This document shows, piece by piece, positions 59,999 through 64,000 of a stretch of 64,000 nucleotides of DNA. The first letter of the stretch is position 1. Each line of letters starts with the position of its first letter. Both the position numbers and the translations under genes were made by a program. The notes beneath the pieces were generated by a model that was not told where the DNA came from, made no database searches, and saw nothing but the letters and a program-made list of their open reading frames with translations. Origin of the DNA: Myoxocephalus aenaeus (Eukaryota; Chordata; Actinopteri; Perciformes; Cottidae); contig JBAMJR010000100.1 of the NCBI GenBank assembly GCA_038501785.1, positions 4,557,001-4,621,000 on the forward strand, in the 5' to 3' direction.

Positions 59999-59999
<1 letters not shown>

Positions 60000-61189
60000 G
60001 CTTGTTGTGGTTTTACGGTGAACATGAGCAGACTGATGTCCTGGTTCTGGTGGTTCTCTCGTGGTTCTCCCGTGACCCCCTTCCCTCCAGCAATACGTCC
60101 TGGAGGAGGAGGAGGAGGAAATGCTGCTGCAACTACATAGGATCTTCTCTCTGATGGTCCTGTTTCCTTGTGTAGGTCTTATAGAGGCATCGGCATCGGC
60201 ACATTGCAGTCACATGTCCACACAGTAAAACACTGTCAGTGAATACGATCAGTACTTCTGTAACAACCTCCGTACATTTGTCGTTTGTCTTTTTCCACAG
60301 TACGTTTAAAAAGAATCACTTCATTTCGTCTCTCACAAACATCTGAGAGCTCAGACAGAAGAAGACATGAAGCCGTGCTGCGCGGCTTCTTGTGTTCACT
60401 TCAATGGCGGCCGGCGGCGCGTGTGAAGCGCTCACACCAGGCGGGCACCAACACGACAAGCTCTTCACCAACGCGGCTCGGGTGCAACAGTCGAGACTCC
60501 GGAGAGATAAATAAATAAATAAAAACTAGTTGCGAGGCAGTGCATTAGCCTGACCAGCGGAAAAAAATCTGTAAAAATGAAGAGTGCGTCACGCCGGGTG
60601 TTGTGCCGCTGCTCGTTGAGTCGTGATGGATGAACGTGGTGAAAGGGCAGAGCTAATGAAGGCGACTTGGATGTGACAGCTTGGACTCTAGGGGATCCCC
60701 CTCCCTCCAACACTGTGCACAAACACCACCCAGCAAATATGACACTGATTAATGGCACCGGAATCAATTAGCTCGACAACATTGATGTTTGTTTCCGTTT
60801 GGCTTCTGGCGCTCTGACTGATCAGACGCCGGAGACGAGACTTTGAAATGCAAACGAGGCGCCTAAAAAAAAAAAAAAAAGAAGCACGGCCACCGAATGT
60901 GTGTCGAAAACACGAGCGATGTCTCCGTCGCACGAGCCACGGCGTCGCCTGCTGTTACGCGCGGCGTAGCTACAGTTAGCTCATTATTAATGGGGAGCAG
61001 ATGGCGCGCTCTCAACAGACGATACGCGAGGAGCATCTACATTCAATGTGCAGGAAGAAGAAGAAGAAGAGGAAGGAAGAGGAGGAGGAGGAGGAGAAGC
61101 AAAACGTAAATAAAGGGCCCGCCTGGCTGCTTCGAGGGATTCCAAATGTGATGTCACTGCTAATCCCATCAGGAAAACACAGCTAAATC
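59999..61189. other. Unique sequence with simple-repeat patches
   Basis: (GGA)n lies at 60,102-60,119, poly-A at 60,866-60,881 and AAG/GGA-rich sequence at 61,050-61,097. Within it, 60,690-60,860 is repeat-free with homeodomain-type words (CTGATTAATGGCACCGG, ATCAATTAGCTCG) and may be conserved non-coding DNA. No exon is recognised. Confidence 0.4.
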
Positions 61190-61500
61190 CGCCGCCGCCG
61201 GGCCGCAGTCACCCAGATCGGCCGTGGCAGCAGCCGGGGATGTTGAGGGCCTATAAATAGGAGCGCGGGGCCGCGGCCTCTGGTGCCGTCAACGGAGACT
61301 GGGTGGCAGACGACTCTCCCTCCGAAGGGGGAGGTGGTCGCGAGGAGAAAAGAGGGGAGAGGATTCCCCCTGTGACTCCACGGCAAAGCGCTTCGTCCCC
61401 AACGCCGTGCGCTCGCCGTGACACACGGGCAGAGCGGCCGCGAGCTGCAGCATCAGCGCCGCACCGGCTGGCTGCGACTTTGCCGGCTGCAGATTAAAAT
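61190..61500 (+). promoter_or_regulatory. CpG-rich segment with TATA box, candidate promoter
   Basis: CTATAAATAG at 61,251-61,260 lies in strongly GC- and CpG-rich DNA (CCGCCGCCGGGCCGCAG upstream, GGAGCGCGGGGCCGCGG downstream). A start site would be expected about 25-40 bases downstream. The first open frame after it (61,303-61,497, 64 codons) starts at GTG rather than ATG and resembles no family I know. No coding exon is evident, so any transcript may be non-coding or splice beyond the window. Confidence 0.35.
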
Positions 61501-61901
61501 AGCATTTGGTGTTTCTCTCTCAAACCTTGCAGTAGCGTGTGCAGTAGCGTGTGCAGTAGCGTGTGCACTCTGAGGTGTTTTTTGAGAACGCTGTGCGCTC
61601 AGCGTAATGCGAGGGAGGTGTCGTACACGACGCGATGCCACACCGGCACGGCTAAGTCGACACGGAGCGAAGAGGCCAACGACGGGCAGCCGGCGGTGTT
61701 TCTATCAACACATGTTTACTGTATGAAGTATCGCAGGAGGAAAGATGCCAACGTTCCATAAAAAATGTAAACTCACTCAACGGAGATTTGTATTAACTCG
61801 CTTGAGGTGTTTTTTTTGTTTTTGTCTTTGCAAAATAAGTTCTGATGTAAAGATCATTTAAGTCACATGACTGATCAGCTGTTCCTGGATATATGTTTAT
61901 A
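61501..61901. other. Unique sequence with a 12-bp triplication
   Basis: GCAGTAGCGTGT is repeated three times in tandem at 61,529-61,564. The remainder is single-copy, turning from CpG-rich to AT-rich at about 61,740. No exon is recognised. Confidence 0.5.
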
Positions 61902-62367
61902 TTCTTCTTCTTCTTCTTCTTCTTCTTCTTCTTCCTCCTCCGTCCTTCTTCTTCTTCTTCTTCTTCTTCTTCTTCTTCTTCTTCTTCTTCTTCTTCTTCT
62001 TCTTCTTCTTCTTCTTCTTCTTCTTCTTCCTCCGTCCTTCTTCTTCTTCTTCTTCCTCCGTCCTTCTTCTTCTTCTTCTTCTTCTTCTTCTTCTTCTTCT
62101 TCTTCTTCTTCTTCTTCTTCTTCTTCTTCTTCTTCTTCTTCTTCTTCTTCCTCCGTCCTTCTTCTTCTTCTTCTTCTTCTTCTTCTTCTTCTTCTTCTTC
62201 CTCCGTCCTTCTTCTTCTTCTTCTTCTTCTTCTTCTTCTTCTTCTTCTTCTTCTTCCTCTGTCCTTCTTCTTCTTCTTCTTCTTCTTCTTCCTCCGTCCT
62301 TCTTCTTCTTCTTCTTCTTCTTCTTCTTCTTCTTCTTCTTCTTCTTCTTCTTCTTCTTCTTCTTCTC
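61902..62367. repeat. Interrupted (CTT)n tract
   Basis: 465 bp of almost pure CTT (GAA on the minus strand) broken seven times by CCTCCGTCC or a one-base variant, at about 61,937, 62,029, 62,055, 62,150, 62,200, 62,256 and 62,291. It is polypyrimidine on the plus strand except for one G in each interruption. Frames of 160-170 codons (Ser, Leu, Phe or Lys, Arg, Glu runs) are repeat artefacts. Confidence 0.98.
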
Positions 62368-64000
62368 TGTTTCTAGCCGATACACCGACTTCCTAACAAA
62401 TTATGCAGGTTAGTTCATTCGCTCCAAACAAGTTTTCACATTTCTTTTTTTTGCGACATTTCAAAAGTTCGCTTTAAATTCGCTTGTCATTTGAATGGAT
62501 ACACAACGTATGACGAGCTCTCTAGTGGGAAGTATCTGTTGCTATTCTCTAAAGGTTACCAACACGAGCTCTAATAACTTATAAGTTAACCCAAACTACA
62601 CTGTTTCCTCCTTAAGTTTTTTTAAACAGCCTAATTGTGGCATCAAATCAGCATCAGGCGTCCAGTTGTTTTTTTTGGGTGGGAGGACTTTTAATGATGC
62701 AAGGTGAAATGGGCCCATCCCAAACCATTCCAGCATCATGGCAGTTCATGGCTGTGTGTTCCTAGACACACATTGGCCAGGTTATTTTTCATGGCACAAA
62801 AACAAAGCCAGTAGGAAGTCAATGTTCAGATCTATTTTCATGGAGGTGAACAACCAAAAGAGGACTTTCCCCCACGAGGCCGGTGTTCCATGTCCCGAAA
62901 AGTCGACCCGACGTTTTTTTTGCCGAAACAGAACTTTAGTCTTTGTGACGTAACGTCGTCCTGGAAAACCAAACGGTGCGTACATGCAGCCGTGCATACG
63001 GTCACCCGCATGTACCCGTTTAACCTAAATATGAATAGCTCCGCGTGAAGCTTGGTCTGCAGTATGAAGTCATTTCTCAGTCCCATTTTATCTCAGTCCC
63101 TCTCCTTTTAATGAAAGTAGTGACAGACAACACTTCTACTCAAAAAAACGATATTCCAAAATTTGGTATTAGACATTTATTTACATTTATCTACCATTTT
63201 ATTCATATATTCCACTGCTTTTGTGAACCTAACACCTTTGGTAAACCAATTTCCATCACCGAAACAGTTCGTCCACATGAGTAAAGTTATGTTTTGAGAT
63301 ATGAGATGTGAAGATTTTCAAAAATCGAGCTTCAATTTTTCAGCTTTAGGGCCATATTATCACTTTACATTTTTGCCTTAGGACAATGGTGCCTCATTAT
63401 ATAGAGAGCTGAGATTGTTCTGCAATTTGTTATGTAACACATGGGTTTATATCTCATATGCAAGTGCCTTAAAAGGTGGATTTAAGAAATTATGTAAAAT
63501 CGAGAAAAAGGCCTAAGTTCACATCACGGACACCGAGAAGTGAAGCAGATCTCTGAGACTCATCTGAAAGCAGATCGACGCTGCAGATCCCCGCTCCGCT
63601 CGGCAGCTCGCTGGTGCGTGGACGCCACGCTGTCGGACGCCAGCGACACGGAACGAAACGGATGATTAGGAAGTCGGGCCTCCGAGCTAACTAGCTGCTC
63701 CGCGGAGCTGAGCGACGGCTCCGAATCCTCCGCGAGTTTAAGATCTTGGATCAGATTGTGATCCGGCGGACGGATTATGCAGATCCAGGAGCCGCTCCAC
63801 AAAAGAGAGAAGAAAGACTCGCCGCGGCGGAGCGTGTCTGCAGCGGCTTTACGGCGAGGCGCCCGTTCTTCTTGTGACGTGCTGTCATATGTGGCTAAGT
63901 TAATGCCGAATGGATTATGCACATGTATGTGATCGGAAGGAGTGCACTCTGGGAAAAGGAAAAAGTCACACGCCGAGGTGTTCATGCCAGAAAGGGATTA
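62368..64000. other. Unique sequence to the window end
   Basis: An imperfect hairpin with inner and outer arms (GTACATGC / GCATGTAC, with CCGT/ACGG inside) lies at 62,971-63,022. The last 450 bp is CpG-rich and contains a minus-strand 141-codon frame (63,560-63,985). The frame starts MNTSACDFFLF and has no recognised domain. I do not call it a gene. Confidence 0.4.

Noticed and set aside
61303..61497. 64-codon frame just downstream of the TATA box
   Set aside because: It starts with GTG, has low-complexity composition and resembles no known protein.
61867..62396. Frames of poly-Ser/Leu/Phe or poly-Lys/Arg/Glu
   Set aside because: They are translations of the CTT tract in different frames.
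63560..63985. Minus-strand 141-codon frame starting with ATG
   Set aside because: It shows no recognisable domain, lies in CpG-rich stop-poor DNA, and runs into plausible non-coding unique sequence. It would need RNA or conservation evidence.

Overview
This window looks like vertebrate nuclear DNA, most likely from a ray-finned (teleost, probably percomorph) fish. The reasons are the many long (CA)n/(GT)n tracts, Tc1-like and piggyBac-like short elements, a decayed LINE-2 tail, and fish-type dispersed repeats. There is no compact coding and no bacterial gene structure. I find no intact protein-coding gene, and no tRNA or rRNA gene that I can support. Every very long open frame lies inside a tandem repeat and follows from the repeat unit lacking stop codons. 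Many of the shorter open frames start at GTG, TTG or CTG rather than ATG. I read the window as intergenic or deep intronic sequence, possibly a gene desert with a few non-coding regulatory elements.

Layout. 0-9 kb: a degenerate piggyBac-like end, a perfect hairpin, three clustered microsatellites, a Tc1-like MITE inside an (AT)n tract, an 8-bp minisatellite, a 24-bp-stem hairpin, and two copies of a MITE with long inverted ends. 9-24 kb: mostly unique sequence, plus the first GC-rich MITE (13.2 kb), a 1.47-kb 19-bp minisatellite (14.4-15.9 kb), a 16-bp minisatellite (18.2-18.6 kb) and a dispersed repeat carrying thirteen 35-bp units (21.3-22.3 kb). 24-34 kb: the first 73-bp array with CTCF-like cores, a 55-bp minisatellite, the second GC-rich MITE, LINE tails and microsatellites. 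34-46 kb: a 2.5-kb GGAT-type array, an 18-bp minisatellite, two more CTCF-like arrays in opposite orientation, the third GC-rich MITE, and a 1.1-kb 14-bp minisatellite followed by three giant CA/GT tracts. 46-64 kb: a LINE-2 tail, a G-rich GC-box run, the fourth CTCF-like array, a 1.4-kb 11-bp minisatellite, a complete TTAA-flanked piggyBac-like MITE, a 1.5-kb 33/34-bp satellite interrupted by the fourth GC-rich MITE, a CpG-rich stretch with a TATA box (61.25 kb) and an interrupted (CTT)n tract.

By my tally tandem repeats make up about a fifth of the window. The observation I rate highest is a dispersed repeat that expands in exact 73-bp steps. Each unit carries a 15-base core close to the vertebrate CTCF consensus. 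There are 27 cores in four clusters: forward at 24.4, 42.9 and 51.0 kb and reverse at 39.7 kb. If CTCF binds them, the geometry predicts a convergent loop from 24.5 to 39.8 kb and a divergent boundary near 40-43 kb. This rests on sequence only and needs binding data.
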